The translations under genes were made by a program, and so were the position numbers. Positions 1 to 15,278 of a stretch of DNA of 64,000 nucleotides are shown here, piece by piece; the first letter of the stretch is position 1, and each line of letters starts with the position of its first letter. The notes below the pieces were generated by a model. That model saw only the letters and a program-made list of their open reading frames with translations, was not told the origin of the DNA and did no database searches. The DNA lies in assembly GCF_000972865.1 (NCBI RefSeq), contig NZ_CP011144.1, forward strand, positions 868,001-932,000. The letters run 5' to 3'. This DNA is from Pseudoxanthomonas suwonensis. Its GTDB lineage: Bacteria; Pseudomonadota; Gammaproteobacteria; Xanthomonadales; Xanthomonadaceae.

Positions 1-1178
<1,178 letters not shown>

Positions 1179-1246
1179 TCAGGAGTGAAGGCGTGTTTGG
1201 CGGTTCGATGCGGGATCGCGGCGGCCGGTCAGGGCCGCCACGCGCC

Positions 1247-5401
<4,155 letters not shown>

Positions 5402-5575
5402 TGGGTGTACCACCTTTGGCAGTGCGGGCCGCGCGTCCGCGACCCGGGGGAACATGAAGCTGTCAGTTGGAAGTCGCTGGTATTGCCGGCACCAGCACGC
5501 CATCTCCCGCTACTTCCGACTACCAGCTCCCCTGTATGGAACTGGGTTTGCAGTGTTGCTCAGTACTTCGGAGCC

Positions 5576-5600
5576 GTTCCGGAGCATGGGGCTCCGGAAC
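5576..5600 (-). repeat. Perfect 10-bp inverted repeat in the rplL-rpoB spacer
   Basis: GTTCCGGAGC and its exact complement are separated by five bases (5586-5590). In the transcript this forms a strong hairpin just downstream of the attenuator-like hairpin and about 175 bases before rpoB. In E. coli the same spacer holds an RNase III processing hairpin. A similar role here is inferred from position only. Confidence 0.6.
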
Positions 5601-5607
5601 GACCAAA

Positions 5608-5631
5608 GGCCGGGGGCTTTCGCCCCCAGCC
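5608..5631 (-). terminator. Attenuator-like hairpin after rplL
   Basis: On the transcribed strand the sequence GGCTGGGGGC, GAAA, GCCCCCGGCC forms a ten-pair stem with one G-U pair and a GNRA tetraloop, followed by TTT. It starts about 42 bases after the rplL stop. In E. coli an attenuator between rplL and rpoB lowers polymerase subunit synthesis relative to ribosomal proteins. This hairpin has the right place and shape, though its U tract is short, so it is probably leaky. Confidence 0.7.
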
Positions 5632-5672
5632 TTCGCGCATCGCCCGTGTGGACCGGCGACGCAAGATGCCGC

Positions 5673-6047
5673 TTACTTCAGCTCGACGGTGGCGCCGGCG
5701 GCCTCGAGGTCCTTCTTGAACTTCTCGGCATCTTCCTTCGACACGCCGTCCTTGACGTCCTTCGGCGCGCCTTCGACCAGGTCCTTGGCTTCCTTCAGGC
5801 CCAGGCCGGTGATGGCACGGACGGCCTTGATGACCTCGACCTTCTTCTCGCCGGTGGCCTTCAGCACCACGGTGAACTCGGTCTGCTCTTCGACCGGGGC
5901 GGCGGCAGCGGCCGGGCCGGCGGCCACGGCGACCGGGGCGGCGGCGGAGACGCCGAACTTCTCTTCGATGGCCTTGACCAGCTCCATCACTTCCATCAGG
6001 GTCTTGCCGGCGATGGCTTCGACGATCTGCTCGTTGGAAAGGGACAT
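5673..6047 (-). CDS. rplL: 50S ribosomal protein L7/L12
   Basis: Stalk protein of the large subunit that recruits translation factor GTPases. It has 124 residues. The N-terminal helical dimerisation segment ([12 protein letters not shown]) is followed by an Ala/Pro-rich hinge at about residues 35-53 and the C-terminal factor-binding domain with the helix [20 protein letters not shown]. It follows rplJ by 57 bases and precedes the attenuator-like hairpin before rpoB. Ordinary in every respect. Confidence 0.98.
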   Translation of the reverse strand: MSLSNEQIVEAIAGKTLMEVMELVKAIEEKFGVSAAAPVAVAAGPAAAAAPVEEQTEFTVVLKATGEKKVEVIKAVRAITGLGLKEAKDLVEGAPKDVKDGVSKEDAEKFKKDLEAAGATVELK

Positions 6048-6104
6048 TGTGATTACCTTCTGGATGTTTATCTAAAAAGGGAAAGTTGGAATCGTCGACG
6101 CGAC

Positions 6105-6638
6105 TCAGGCCGTCTCGGCCGCGGTCTCTTCGGCCGGCGCGGACTCGCCGCCACCCTGCTGCTCGCCGACGGCCTTGACCGCGCGGGCGAACATGGTGGC
6201 CGGCTCGGCCAGGACGCGGGCCAGCATGGCCAGGGCCTGCTCGAGCGTCGGCAGCGAGGCCAGGACCTCGACGTGGCTGGCCGGGTACAGCTGGCCGCCC
6301 ACGGCGACCACCTTCGGCTGCAGCTTGTCGTTGGCCTTGGCGAACTCCTTGATCAGGCGACCGGCGGCGCCGGGCTCCTCGGTCGAGAACGCATACAGCA
6401 GCGGACCCACGAGCGCATCCTTGGTGCACTCGAATTCCGTGCCTTCGACGGCGCGCGCGGCCAGCGTGTTCTTGACGACTTTCAAGTACACGCCGTTCTC
6501 GCGGGCCTTCTTGCGCATCGCGGTCATCTGGGAGACCGAGGTGCCTGCGTATTCGGCGGCGATCAGGGAGTGCGCCTTGGCGGCGACGTCGGCCAGTTCG
6601 GCGACGACTTCCTTCTTCTGGGACAGATTGAGAGCCAT
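6105..6638 (-). CDS. rplJ: 50S ribosomal protein L10
   Basis: L10 anchors the L7/L12 dimers to the ribosome and, in the family, represses its own operon by binding the mRNA leader. The protein has 177 residues and begins [19 protein letters not shown]. The C-terminal helix that binds L12 is followed by a low-complexity Gly/Glu/Ala tail (residues about 160-177). The ATG at 6638 has a strong GGAGGAG ribosome site. The upstream 519 bases, which separate it from rplA, contain the expected place for an L10 leader. Confidence 0.98.
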   Translation of the reverse strand: MALNLSQKKEVVAELADVAAKAHSLIAAEYAGTSVSQMTAMRKKARENGVYLKVVKNTLAARAVEGTEFECTKDALVGPLLYAFSTEEPGAAGRLIKEFAKANDKLQPKVVAVGGQLYPASHVEVLASLPTLEQALAMLARVLAEPATMFARAVKAVGEQQGGGESAPAEETAAETA

Positions 6639-6860
6639 AACACTCCTCCGTATGAACTCCGCTCGCGGCTCCTGCCGCTTGCGGTCCTGGGCGGCGCCCT
6701 TCCGTGCGCGCCGGGGATGCCTCGGGCATCCCGGTGCTGGCCTATCTGATCCGGCGTCCCGAACGGGTCGGTCTGCCGGTGAAACTTCCAGAAGGCGGCA
6801 CCATCTGCGCAGGCGTCGGGTCCTCGCGGACCTTCGATTAAGCGATCCCGCTGCATCGAC
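6639..6860 (-). promoter_or_regulatory. Probable L10 leader upstream of rplJ
   Basis: This G+C-rich leader lies directly before rplJ and contains several potential stems, for example GGGATGCC/GGCATCCC around 6712-6731 and a CCGC/GCGG stem close to the start codon. Autogenous L10(L12)4 binding to such leaders is known from other Proteobacteria. I did not match the consensus base by base, so this is mostly positional inference. The rest of the spacer (6861-7157) holds an inverted repeat listed separately and no gene. Confidence 0.4.
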
Positions 6861-7020
6861 GGCGAATCCCTGCCAGTGCGAGCTTCCGTGCCCGTCGTCG
6901 ATGTGCGCCGACCGCGCCTGCGGTCTTTGACGGCTGTCGCCGGGGTGAGCCGGCGACTGCCCTCAAAATTCGCTGCTGTATTCGGCCGCGGGGCCTACGA
7001 CAGCAGCGTTACTTCTTTCA

Positions 7021-7118
7021 CCGTCGTTCCCGCGTAGGCGGGAACCCAGTGACTATTGCTTTCCGGCGACCTGAAGCGTGCTTCAAGTCGCTGGATCCCC
7101 GCCTGCGCGGGGATGACG
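7021..7118. repeat. Intergenic inverted repeat, CCGTC..CCAGTGACT family, copy 1
   Basis: Left arm CCGTCGTTCCCGCGTAGGCG continues to GGAACCCAGTGACT. The right arm CTGGATCCCCGCC continues to GCGCGGGGATGACG. Each arm is itself a hairpin (TTCCCGC/GCGGGAA and ATCCCCGC/GCGGGGAT) and the arms can pair with each other. It sits between rplA and rplJ inside the operon. Related copies are at 26865-27009, 45202-45284 and 63963-64000. Confidence 0.8.
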
Positions 7119-7157
7119 ATTTGACAAAGCCGCGCGCGGTGCGCGCGGGTCAAATCG

Positions 7158-7856
7158 TCACTTCAACGTCAGCGAAGCCTGGTCGACGGTCACGCCCGGG
7201 CCCATGGTCGAGCTGAGCGAGATCTTCTGCAGGTAGGTGCCCTTGGAGGTCGCCGGCTTCGCCTTGATCAGGTCCAGCAGCAGCGCCTGCAGGTTCGACT
7301 TCAGCGCTTCATCGCTGAACTCGGCCTTGCCGATGGTGGCGTGGATGATGCCGGCCTTGTCGGTGCGGTAACGGACCTGGCCCGACTTGGCGTTCTTCAC
7401 CGCCTCGGCCGGGTTCGGCGACACGGTGCCGACCTTCGGGTTCGGCATCAGGCCGCGCGGGCCCAGCACCTGGCCGAGCTTGCCGACCACGCGCATGGCG
7501 TCCGGGGTGGCGATGACCACGTCGTAGTTCAGGTCGCCGGCCAGCATCTTCTCGGCCAGGTCATCCATGCCCACGGCTTCGGCACCGGCGGCGGTGGCCT
7601 CGTCGGCCTTGGCGCCGGCCGGGGCGAACACGGCCACGCGCACGCTCTTGCCGGTACCGGCCGGCAGCACGGTCGAGCCGCGCACCTGCTGGTCGGACTT
7701 CTTGGCGTCCACGCCCAGACGCACGGACACGTCGACGGCCTCGACGAACTTGGCCTTGGTGAAACCCTTGATGATCTTCAGCGCCTCATCGATGGAGTAA
7801 GCCTTGCCCGGCTCCACTGCCGCCTTGATCGCCTTCTGTCGCTTGTTCAGTGCCAT
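7158..7856 (-). CDS. rplA: 50S ribosomal protein L1
   Basis: Large-subunit protein of the L1 stalk at the E site, 232 residues. It starts [18 protein letters not shown] at the ATG at 7856; the open frame extends seven codons upstream but those overlap the end of rplK. The conserved segment [18 protein letters not shown], which contains the family signature, is present at about residues 120-140. It lies four bases after rplK and the two are translated together. L1 is the known translational repressor of the L11 operon in other bacteria. Confidence 0.98.
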   Translation of the reverse strand: MALNKRQKAIKAAVEPGKAYSIDEALKIIKGFTKAKFVEAVDVSVRLGVDAKKSDQQVRGSTVLPAGTGKSVRVAVFAPAGAKADEATAAGAEAVGMDDLAEKMLAGDLNYDVVIATPDAMRVVGKLGQVLGPRGLMPNPKVGTVSPNPAEAVKNAKSGQVRYRTDKAGIIHATIGKAEFSDEALKSNLQALLLDLIKAKPATSKGTYLQKISLSSTMGPGVTVDQASLTLK

Positions 7857-7860
7857 GTTC

Positions 7861-8289
7861 TCAGCCCTCCACCACAAGGCCCATCGAACGGGCCGAGCCC
7901 GCGATGGTGCGCACAGCCGCGTCCAGGTCGGCCGCCGTCAGATCGCCTTCCTTCGCCTTGGCGATTTCCTCGAGCTGCTTGCGGGTGACCTTGCCCACCT
8001 TGTCGGTGTTCGGGCGCTTGGAGCCGGAGGTGATACCGACGGCCTTCTTGAGCAGCACGGAAGCCGGGGTGCTCTTGGTGATGAAGGTGAAGGTACGGTC
8101 CGAGTAGGCCGTGATGATGACCGGGGTCGGCAGACCCGGCTCGAGCTTGGAGGTCGCCGCGTTGAACGCCTTGCAGAACTCCATGATGTTCAGGCCGCGC
8201 TGGCCCAGCGCGGGACCGACCGGCGGCGAGGGGTTGGCCTGGCCGGCCTTCACCTGCAGCTTGATGTAACCGACGACTTTCTTTGCCAT
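7861..8289 (-). CDS. rplK: 50S ribosomal protein L11
   Basis: Binds 23S rRNA at the GTPase-associated centre and takes part in stringent factor activation. It has 142 residues and begins [20 protein letters not shown]. The proline-rich N-terminal hinge ([14 protein letters not shown]) binds thiostrepton-type drugs and looks wild type. The C-terminal rRNA-binding domain follows. It is the first gene after the nusG terminator-like sequence and has its own promoter about 160 bases upstream. Confidence 0.98.
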   Translation of the reverse strand: MAKKVVGYIKLQVKAGQANPSPPVGPALGQRGLNIMEFCKAFNAATSKLEPGLPTPVIITAYSDRTFTFITKSTPASVLLKKAVGITSGSKRPNTDKVGKVTRKQLEEIAKAKEGDLTAADLDAAVRTIAGSARSMGLVVEG

Positions 8290-8453
8290 TTCAGTGCTCT
8301 CCGGGTGCTAGCGCCTGCATCGCAGGCTCCCCATCGTTCCGGGAAAATCACGCGTCCCGGCATCGCGTTGAAACCTGAAATCCCGTTCGCGACAAAGGCC
8401 GCCAGGGCGGCGGCCAGTGCGGATGCCCGGCTGACCCGGACAGGGAGCCGCGC

Positions 8454-8462
8454 AGTATAGCA
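8454..8462 (-). promoter_or_regulatory. Extended -10 promoter for rplK-rplA
   Basis: On the minus strand the sequence TGCTATACT is an extended -10 element with TATACT as core (8454-8459). Transcription would start near 8447 and give a leader of roughly 158 bases before rplK. No good -35 lies at 17 bases; TTGCCC sits 20 bases upstream. E. coli has the L11 promoter in the same spacer between nusG and rplK. The leader holds a GCCTGC/GCAGGC hairpin near the rplK start, a possible L1 target. Confidence 0.6.
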
Positions 8463-8471
8463 GGGTTTTCG

Positions 8472-8502
8472 GCGTCCCGGGGCAAGCCCCCGGGGGGCCG
8501 CC
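8472..8502 (-). terminator. GC hairpin after nusG
   Basis: The self-complementary run GCCCCCCGGGGGCTTGCCCCGGG lies a few bases after the nusG stop on the minus strand and can fold into alternative GC stems. No U tract follows directly. It may be a weak or Rho-assisted terminator that separates secE-nusG from the L11 operon. Evidence is limited to the symmetry and position. Confidence 0.35.
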
Positions 8503-8505
8503 CGG

Positions 8506-9063
8506 TCAGGCCTTCTCGACCTGGCCGAATTCCAGCTCCACCGGGGTGGAGCGGCCGAAGATCAGCACCGCCACGCGCAGGCGGCTCTTCTCGTAGTTGA
8601 CCTCTTCGACCACGCCGTTGAAGTCGTTGAACGGGCCATCGGTGACCCGGACCATCTGGCCCGGCTCGAACAGGACCTTCGGACGCGGCTTCTCCACGCC
8701 CTCCTGCACGCGCTGCAGGATCGCGTCGGCCTCATCGTCGCGGATCGGCAGCGGGCGGTCGGCGGTGCCGCCGATGAAGCCCATGACCTTGGAGGTCTCC
8801 TTGACCAGGTGCCAGCTCTCGCTGTCGATGCGCGGGATGCCGGCCTCCTCGTGGGTCTCGATCTGGACCAGCACGTAGCCCGGGAAGAACTTGCGCTCGG
8901 AGCGGCGCTTCTGGCCGGCGCGCATCTCCACGACCTCCTCGGTCGGGACCAGGACGTCGCCGAAGCGCTCCTCCATGCCGTCGCGGACGATGCGGTCGCG
9001 CAGCGCCTGGGCGACGCTCTTCTCGAAACCGGAATAGGCGTGAACCACGTACCAACGCTTCAC
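8506..9063 (-). CDS. nusG: Transcription termination/antitermination protein NusG
   Basis: Binds the clamp helices of RNA polymerase, suppresses pausing and links polymerase to Rho or to the ribosome. It has 185 residues. The NGN domain starts [21 protein letters not shown], and the C-terminal KOW domain carries the signature [19 protein letters not shown] at about residues 130-150. The start codon is GTG (9063), supported by the conserved N-terminus. It follows secE by 13 bases, the universal secE-nusG pair. Confidence 0.98.
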   Translation of the reverse strand: MKRWYVVHAYSGFEKSVAQALRDRIVRDGMEERFGDVLVPTEEVVEMRAGQKRRSERKFFPGYVLVQIETHEEAGIPRIDSESWHLVKETSKVMGFIGGTADRPLPIRDDEADAILQRVQEGVEKPRPKVLFEPGQMVRVTDGPFNDFNGVVEEVNYEKSRLRVAVLIFGRSTPVELEFGQVEKA

Positions 9064-9076
9064 TGCGACATTCTCC

Positions 9077-9487
9077 TCAGCGGCCGAAGTTCAGGAACAG
9101 CTCGATCGCCCACTTCACGACGAAGTCGAAACCGGCAAGGATCAGGCTCAGGATGATCACCACGATGATCACGACCCAGGTCATGCGGGTGGTCTCCTGC
9201 CGGGTCGGCCAGACCACCTTGCGCAGCTCGAAGCGCGACTCGGACAGGAATTCGCGAGTATCGCGCCCCTTGCTGCTGGTCAGGAACACCAGGGTGCCGG
9301 CCACCAGGCCCGCCGCGACCGCCAGGCCGCGCAACTGCGGTGCCCAGTCGCCCAGCTGGGCCGCGCGATCCGGCGCGGAGAACCAGAACCATACGAACAG
9401 GCCAGCCAGCACCAGCAGTGTGGAAATGGCGTACTTGGCGATGTCGCCGCCGGAGGCGGACTGTGCCGGGTCGATCTTGCTGTTCAA
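9077..9487 (-). CDS. secE: Preprotein translocase subunit SecE
   Basis: Small essential subunit that clamps SecY. It has 136 residues with three predicted membrane helices (about 18-36, 50-68 and 103-130), the long form as in E. coli. The conserved cytosolic amphipathic segment with [13 protein letters not shown] precedes the last helix. The start appears to be TTG at 9487 (MNSKIDPAQ), because no in-frame ATG lies nearby upstream; this is the least certain point. Its neighbours are tRNA-Trp upstream and nusG downstream. Confidence 0.94.
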   Translation of the reverse strand: MNSKIDPAQSASGGDIAKYAISTLLVLAGLFVWFWFSAPDRAAQLGDWAPQLRGLAVAAGLVAGTLVFLTSSKGRDTREFLSESRFELRKVVWPTRQETTRMTWVVIIVVIILSLILAGFDFVVKWAIELFLNFGR

Positions 9488-9557
9488 GACGCTTTAGCTC
9501 TCGTTTCCGTTGCTCTGGGGCCGGCCGGACCGGCCCGTCGCGCGGGCGTTGGGGAAG

Positions 9558-9633
<76 letters not shown>

Positions 9634-9663
9634 ACGTCGAAAACCTGTGACTTCCCTTAGACG

Positions 9664-9728
9664 GCGAAGGCGGACCGAGGTTCCGGCCCGCCCTTCGCGC
9701 TTTCCGGCGAACCCGTCGCCGGGATCCG
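9664..9728 (-). other. Hairpins in the tuf to tRNA-Trp spacer
   Basis: GGCGAAGGCGG and CCGCCCTTCGC (about 9664-9700) are complementary with one bulge. A second stem, CCGGCGA/TCGCCGG, follows at about 9702-9721. They lie directly after tuf on its strand and could slow or partly end transcription before tRNA-Trp, or mark processing. No U tract is seen, so I do not call a terminator. Confidence 0.35.
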
Positions 9729-9736
9729 CAGGGGGC

Positions 9737-10927
<1,191 letters not shown>

Positions 10928-10982
10928 GGCTGCCTATCTCGCTGACGGTTGGTGTGGTGAACAACTGCTCTTGTTGAAAAGT

Positions 10983-11020
10983 CCGGCCATGGATGGCCGG
11001 GCTCTTGCGGGAGACCCGCA
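10983..11020. repeat. CATGGATG double hairpin, copy 1
   Basis: CCGGCCAT-GG-ATGGCCGG forms an eight-pair stem with a two-base loop. After GCTCTT comes GCGGG-AGA-CCCGC, a second hairpin. The same layout recurs at 15108-15145, 15149-15180 and 21453-21498. Here it lies between tRNA-Thr and tuf. Confidence 0.7.
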
Positions 11021-11024
11021 TATA

Positions 11025-11100
11025 TGGTGCTCACGAAAGGAATCGAACCTTCGACCTCCTCCTTACCAAGGAGGTGCTCTACCGACTGAGCTACGTGAGC
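11025..11100 (-). tRNA. tRNA-Thr (anticodon GGT)
   Basis: A 76-base cloverleaf with encoded CCA. Acceptor GCTCACG pairs with CGTGAGC, the discriminator is A and the anticodon loop reads TTGGTAA. It is the last tRNA before tuf in the tRNA-tuf transcript. Confidence 0.97.
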
Positions 11101-11146
11101 TTGGAACTTCTTGCAGCGCGGAACCGGAACGACTTGGGCGGCGCAA

Positions 11147-11220
<74 letters not shown>

Positions 11221-11288
11221 GAGGGGAACCGCTTCCCGGCCTACCGCTCCGGGCCTTGCCTCGTTGTTCCGGTACCGCATCTTGAAAC

Positions 11289-11374
11289 TGGTGGAGGGAG
11301 GTGGATTCGAACCACCGAAGGCGTAAGCCAGCAGATTTACAGTCTGCCCCCGTTGGCCGCTTGGGTATCCCTCC
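11289..11374 (-). tRNA. tRNA-Tyr (anticodon GTA)
   Basis: An 86-base tRNA with a long variable arm and encoded CCA. Acceptor GGAGGGA pairs with TCCCTCC, the discriminator is A and the anticodon loop reads CTGTAAA. It is the first RNA of the transcript, about 40 bases after the predicted start site. Confidence 0.97.
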
Positions 11375-11421
11375 GGGATTCTGCCACCGCGACCAAGACG
11401 ACCGGGGTGAAACAGCCCGCA

Positions 11422-11450
11422 ATTCTGACCATCCCCAGCGCCGCTGTCAA
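11422..11450 (-). promoter_or_regulatory. Sigma-70 promoter of the tRNA-tuf operon
   Basis: On the minus strand a perfect -35 TTGACA (11445-11450) is followed after 17 bases by CAGAAT (11422-11427, four of six matches). The discriminator after the -10 is TGCGGGC, G+C-rich as in stable-RNA promoters under stringent control in E. coli. Transcription would start near 11415 and read tRNA-Tyr first. The promoter sits between the ychF stop and the first tRNA. Confidence 0.75.
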
Positions 11451-11474
11451 CGCACCCCGGCGGTCTTTTTCCGG

Positions 11475-12566
11475 TCAGACGTTGAAGCGGAAATGCAGGA
11501 CGTCGCCCTCCTGCACCCGGTACTCCTTGCCCTCCAGGCGCATCCGCCCGACCTCGCGCGCCCCGGCCTCGCCGCGGTAGCGGAGGAAGTCGTCGAAGGC
11601 GATGGTCTCGGCGCGGATGAAGCCCTTTTCGAAGTCGGTGTGGATGACCGCCGCGGCCTGCGGCGCGGTGGCTCCGGCCTTGACCGTCCAGGCGCGAACC
11701 TCCTTCACCCCGGCGGTGAAATAGGTCTGCAGGCCCAGCAGCCGGTAGGCGGCCCGGATCACCCGGTTCAGGCCCGGCTCCTCCAGGCCCAGGTCGGCCA
11801 GGAAGGTGTCGCGGTCCTCGTCCTCGAGCTGGGCCAGCTCCTCCTCGATCGCCGCCGACACCGGCACCACCTCGGCGCCCTCGGCCACCGCGCGGGCACG
11901 CACCGCCTCCAGCAGCGGGTTGTCGTGGAAACCGTCCTCGAGCACGTTGGCCACGTACATGACCGGCTTGAGGGTCAGCAGGAACAGGTCGCGGACCAGC
12001 GCCCGCTCCTCCTCGTCCAGGCCCAGTGCGCGGCCCGGGCGGCCTTCACCCAGGCCGGCATGCAGCTTCTGCAACACCGGCTTGCGCGCGATGGCATCCT
12101 TTTCACCGGCCTTGGCCGAACGTTCGGCGCGGTTGAGCGCCTTTTCGACACTGTCCAGGTCGGCCAGGGCGAGCTCGGTGTCGATCGTCTCGATGTCCGA
12201 CAGCGGGTCGACCTTGCCGGCGACGTGGACGATGTCCGGGTGGTCGAAGCAGCGGACCACGTGGGCGATGGCGTCGACCTCGCGGATGTGGGCCAGGAAC
12301 TTGTTGCCCAGGCCTTCGCCGCTGGCCGCGCCGGCGACCAGGCCGGCGATGTCGACGAACTCGACCGCGGTCGGCACCACCTTCTCCGGCTTGACGATCT
12401 CGGCCAGCTGGCCCAGCCGCGGGTCGGGCACCGGCACCACGCCCACGTTCGGCTCGATCGTGCAGAACGGGAAGTTGGCCGCGGCGATGCCGGCCTTGGT
12501 CAGTGCGTTGAACAGGGTCGACTTGCCGACGTTCGGCAGGCCGACGATGCCGCATTTGATGCCCAT
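11475..12566 (-). CDS. ychF: Redox-regulated ribosome-associated ATPase YchF
   Basis: Obg-related P-loop protein of 363 residues that in E. coli prefers ATP and binds ribosomes. The G1 motif GLPNVGKST lies at residues 9-17; a coiled-coil domain and a C-terminal TGS domain ([13 protein letters not shown] [12 protein letters not shown]) follow. The ATG at 12566 (MGIKCGIVG) is the conserved start. The frame continues upstream, but that stretch is only the spacer after pth. ychF follows pth in the same order as in many Proteobacteria. Confidence 0.97.
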   Translation of the reverse strand: MGIKCGIVGLPNVGKSTLFNALTKAGIAAANFPFCTIEPNVGVVPVPDPRLGQLAEIVKPEKVVPTAVEFVDIAGLVAGAASGEGLGNKFLAHIREVDAIAHVVRCFDHPDIVHVAGKVDPLSDIETIDTELALADLDSVEKALNRAERSAKAGEKDAIARKPVLQKLHAGLGEGRPGRALGLDEEERALVRDLFLLTLKPVMYVANVLEDGFHDNPLLEAVRARAVAEGAEVVPVSAAIEEELAQLEDEDRDTFLADLGLEEPGLNRVIRAAYRLLGLQTYFTAGVKEVRAWTVKAGATAPQAAAVIHTDFEKGFIRAETIAFDDFLRYRGEAGAREVGRMRLEGKEYRVQEGDVLHFRFNV

Positions 12567-12638
12567 GATGCTTCGGTTCCAGGAATCGGGAGGTTGGGGG
12601 CTGGGTACCGGCGCCACCGGAGCCCAGCCCGCAGCCAC

Positions 12639-13220
12639 CTAGGCCCTGGGGGTATGCAGCCGCTTCATTGCCTCGCTGAAATCGCCGGCCACCGCCAGCG
12701 GCAGCACCGCCAGCGCGTCGTCGATCGAGCGGTCGATCAGCACCGCGTCGTCCTTGCCGGGCCTGCCCAGCACCCAGCCGGTCACCCGGTCCTTGTGCCC
12801 GGGATGGCCGATGCCGATCCGCAGGCGGTGGAACCGGCCGTGGCCCAGGAGCTGCATCGTGTCGCGCAGCCCGTTCTGGCCGCCGTGGCCGCCATCGAAC
12901 TTCAGCCGCGCCGCGCCCGGCGGCAGGTCGAGTTCGTCGTGCGCCAGCAGCGCCTCTTCCGGCGCGATCTTCCAGTAGCGCAGCGCCGCGGTGACCGACT
13001 TGCCGGACAGGTTCATGTAGGTCGCCGGCCTGAGCAGCCAGACGCTGCGACCGGCGATGTCGACCTTCGCGGTCTCGCCGAACAGCTTGGACTCCAGGCC
13101 GAAGCGCACGCCGGCCTGCGCGGCCAGCGCGTCGACAAAACGAAACCCGGCGTTGTGCCGGGTGTTCGCGTGTTCCGGGCCGGGATTGCCCAGCCCGACG
13201 ATGAGTCGAAGTTCCGCCAT
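12639..13220 (-). CDS. pth: Peptidyl-tRNA hydrolase
   Basis: Releases tRNA from peptidyl-tRNAs that drop off the ribosome. It has 193 residues. The motif GLGNPGPEHANTRHNAGF contains Asn12 and the catalytic His22; the Asp of AHDELDLPPG and the GHGGQNGLR segment complete the active site. It lies 51 bases after rplY and 72 bases before ychF on the same strand. Normal length. Confidence 0.97.
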   Translation of the reverse strand: MAELRLIVGLGNPGPEHANTRHNAGFRFVDALAAQAGVRFGLESKLFGETAKVDIAGRSVWLLRPATYMNLSGKSVTAALRYWKIAPEEALLAHDELDLPPGAARLKFDGGHGGQNGLRDTMQLLGHGRFHRLRIGIGHPGHKDRVTGWVLGRPGKDDAVLIDRSIDDALAVLPLAVAGDFSEAMKRLHTPRA

Positions 13221-13271
13221 CGCGCCGGCAGCCGGGGTCCCGCCCGGCGGACCGGGCGGGACGGCAACGGC

Positions 13272-13892
13272 TTACTTCTTCTCTTCGCCGCCTTCGGCCG
13301 GGGTCTCTTCCTCGACCCGGGCGTGCTTGGCGATCACCACCGCCAGGTCGTGGTCGGCACCCAGCTTCAGCTCCGGGATCTCCACGCCGGCCGGCAGCTT
13401 CAGCTCCGACAGGTGGACCACGTCGCCCACGGCCAGCGCCGACAGATCGACCTCGATGGCCTCCGGCAGGTCCTTCGGCAGGCACGACACGGTGACTTCG
13501 TTCAGCTCGTGGGTGACGACCACGCCGGCCGACTTGCCCGCCGGCGACTTCTCGACGTTGACGAAGTGCAGTGGCACGGCGGCGCGCAGGACCTCGTTCT
13601 CGTTCACGCGCTGGAAGTCCAGGTGCATGATCAGCTGCTTGTACGGATGGCGCTGCATGTCACGCAGCAGCACGCGCTGCACGTCGCCATTGAGGCTCAG
13701 GTCCAGAATCGAGGAGTAGAACCACTCGTTCTGGCTGGCCAGCCACAGCTTCTCGTGGTCCAGCTGGATGTTGACCGGCTTCAGGTCGCCACCGTAGACG
13801 ATGGCCGGAATCTTGCCATCGCGACGCAGGCGGCGGCTCGCACCCTTGCCCTCGTCCTCGCGACGCTCGACGTTGATCGTATGAGTTGCCAT
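13272..13892 (-). CDS. rplY: 50S ribosomal protein L25 (Ctc type)
   Basis: Binds 5S rRNA. At 206 residues this is the long Ctc/TL5-like form: an N-terminal L25 domain (about 1-92, with ASRRLRRDGKIPAIVYGG) is followed by a C-terminal beta domain (about 100-190) and an acidic tail ending EEKK. The long form is usual in Xanthomonads. It lies between prs and pth, the conserved order. Confidence 0.97.
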   Translation of the reverse strand: MATHTINVERREDEGKGASRRLRRDGKIPAIVYGGDLKPVNIQLDHEKLWLASQNEWFYSSILDLSLNGDVQRVLLRDMQRHPYKQLIMHLDFQRVNENEVLRAAVPLHFVNVEKSPAGKSAGVVVTHELNEVTVSCLPKDLPEAIEVDLSALAVGDVVHLSELKLPAGVEIPELKLGADHDLAVVIAKHARVEEETPAEGGEEKK

Positions 13893-13917
13893 TTTTCTAT
13901 CACTCTTCAGGTTGTAG

Positions 13918-14014
13918 GGACCGCTTCGCAGCGGTCGTCGCGACTCGTCCGCGACCAGACGAGCCTTGTGGTTCCCGGGGATCGGGAATCCGGAATCGCA
14001 TCGCCGCGATTCCG
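13918..14014 (-). other. Two hairpins between prs and rplY
   Basis: GACCGCT-TCGC-AGCGGTC (13919-13936) and CGGAATCGC-ATCGCC-GCGATTCCG (13991-14014) are perfect stems of seven and nine pairs in the 178-base spacer. Neither is followed by a U tract. They may be the 3' end of prs mRNA, part of an rplY leader, or both. No gene is seen here. Confidence 0.5.
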
Positions 14015-14070
14015 CATTGCCGTCCCCCGGCGGCCGGCGTCCTGCCGGCCGGATGCCGCGGTCGACCCGC

Positions 14071-15030
14071 TCAGTCGACGTAGAGCGAGCTGACCGACTC
14101 GCCGAACGCGATCCGGCGGATCGTCTCGGCCAGCAGTTCGGCGACGCTGACCTGGCGGATCCGGCCGCAGGCCCGGGCCGCCGGCGACAGCGGGATGGTG
14201 TCGGTGACCACCAGCTCGTCCAGCTGCGAGCCGCTGATGTTGTCCACCGCCGGGCCCGAGAGCACCGGGTGGGTGCAGTACGCGGCCACCTTCTGCGCGC
14301 CCTGCGCCTTCAGCGCCGCGGCCGCCGCGCACAGCGTGCCGGCGGTGTCGACGATGTCGTCCACCAGCACGCAGGTCTTGCCGGCCACGTCGCCGATGAT
14401 GTTCATCACCGTCGACACGTTGGCGCGCGGCCGGCGCTTGTCGATGATCGCCAGGTCGGCGTCGTCCAGGCGCTTGGCCACCGCGCGGGCGCGGACCACG
14501 CCGCCCACGTCCGGCGAGACCACGATCAGGTTCTCGGTGCCGTAGGCGCGCCAGATGTCGGCCAGCAGCAGCGGCGAGGCGTAGACGTTGTCGACCGGGA
14601 TGTCGAAGAAGCCCTGGATCTGGTCGGCGTGCAGGTCCACGGTCAGCACCCGGTCGGTGCCCACCGCGGTGAACATCTTGGCCGCGACCTTGGCCGTGAT
14701 CGGCACCCGCGAGGAACGCAGCCGGCGGTCCTGGCGCGAATAGCCGAAGTACGGCACCACCGCGGTGACGGACGCGGCGCTGGCGCGCTTGAGCGCGTCG
14801 ATCAGCACCAGCAGCTCCATCAGGTTCTCGGCGGCCGGCGCGCAGGTCGGCTGGACCACGAACACTTCCTGGCGGCGCACGTTCTCCTCGATCTCGACCT
14901 GCACCTCGCCGTCGGAGAAGGTCGACACCAGCGCCTTGCCCGGGCGCACGCCCAGCTCGCGGCAAATGCTCTCGGCCAGCAGCTTGTTGGCGTTGCCGGA
15001 GAAGACAAGCAGATTGCGGTCGTCTTGCAT
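14071..15030 (-). CDS. prs: Ribose-phosphate pyrophosphokinase (PRPP synthase)
   Basis: Makes PRPP from ribose 5-phosphate and ATP for nucleotide, His and Trp synthesis. It has 319 residues from the ATG at 15030 ([18 protein letters not shown]), the conserved Xanthomonad start; the open frame runs far upstream through a repeat and is not coding there. The PRPP-binding motif [14 protein letters not shown] and the signature [12 protein letters not shown] are present. The order prs, tRNA-Gln, ispE is conserved in the family. Confidence 0.97.
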   Translation of the reverse strand: MQDDRNLLVFSGNANKLLAESICRELGVRPGKALVSTFSDGEVQVEIEENVRRQEVFVVQPTCAPAAENLMELLVLIDALKRASAASVTAVVPYFGYSRQDRRLRSSRVPITAKVAAKMFTAVGTDRVLTVDLHADQIQGFFDIPVDNVYASPLLLADIWRAYGTENLIVVSPDVGGVVRARAVAKRLDDADLAIIDKRRPRANVSTVMNIIGDVAGKTCVLVDDIVDTAGTLCAAAAALKAQGAQKVAAYCTHPVLSGPAVDNISGSQLDELVVTDTIPLSPAARACGRIRQVSVAELLAETIRRIAFGESVSSLYVD

Positions 15031-15107
15031 CTTCGTCATCCCGGCGGCGGCTCGGATCAAGGTGAACGTGATGGAACACCGCAATCCCTGCGGTTTTCCG
15101 TTGATTA

Positions 15108-15145
15108 CCCGCACATGGATGTGCGGGCTTTTGCGAGGGACTCGC
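15108..15145. repeat. CATGGATG double hairpin, copy 2
   Basis: CCCGCACAT-GG-ATGTGCGGG forms a nine-pair stem, then CTTTT, then GCGAG-GGA-CTCGC. It is in the prs leader. Copy 3 follows directly, so the unit is locally duplicated. Confidence 0.75.
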
Positions 15146-15148
15146 ATT

Positions 15149-15180
15149 CCCGCATGTGCGGGCTCTTGCGAGGGACTCGC
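15149..15180. repeat. CATGGATG double hairpin, copy 3 (shortened)
   Basis: CCCGCATGTGCGGG, CTCTT, then GCGAG-GGA-CTCGC: the same unit as at 15108 but with the first hairpin shortened by six bases in its centre. The difference from copy 2 suggests deletion within a hairpin tip. Confidence 0.7.
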
Positions 15181-15198
15181 GTCCATGACTCGCATCAG

Positions 15199-15275
15199 TG
15201 GCAGGGGCGGCAGGATTCGAACCTGCGGATGCCGGGATCAAAACCCGGTGCCTTGGACCTCTTGGCGACGCCCCT
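15199..15275 (-). tRNA. tRNA-Gln (anticodon TTG)
   Basis: A 77-base cloverleaf with encoded CCA. Acceptor AGGGGCG pairs with CGCCCCT, the discriminator is G and the anticodon loop reads TTTTGAT. It lies four bases after the ispE stop, so it is probably processed from the lolB-ispE transcript. Confidence 0.97.
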
Positions 15276-15278
15276 GTG

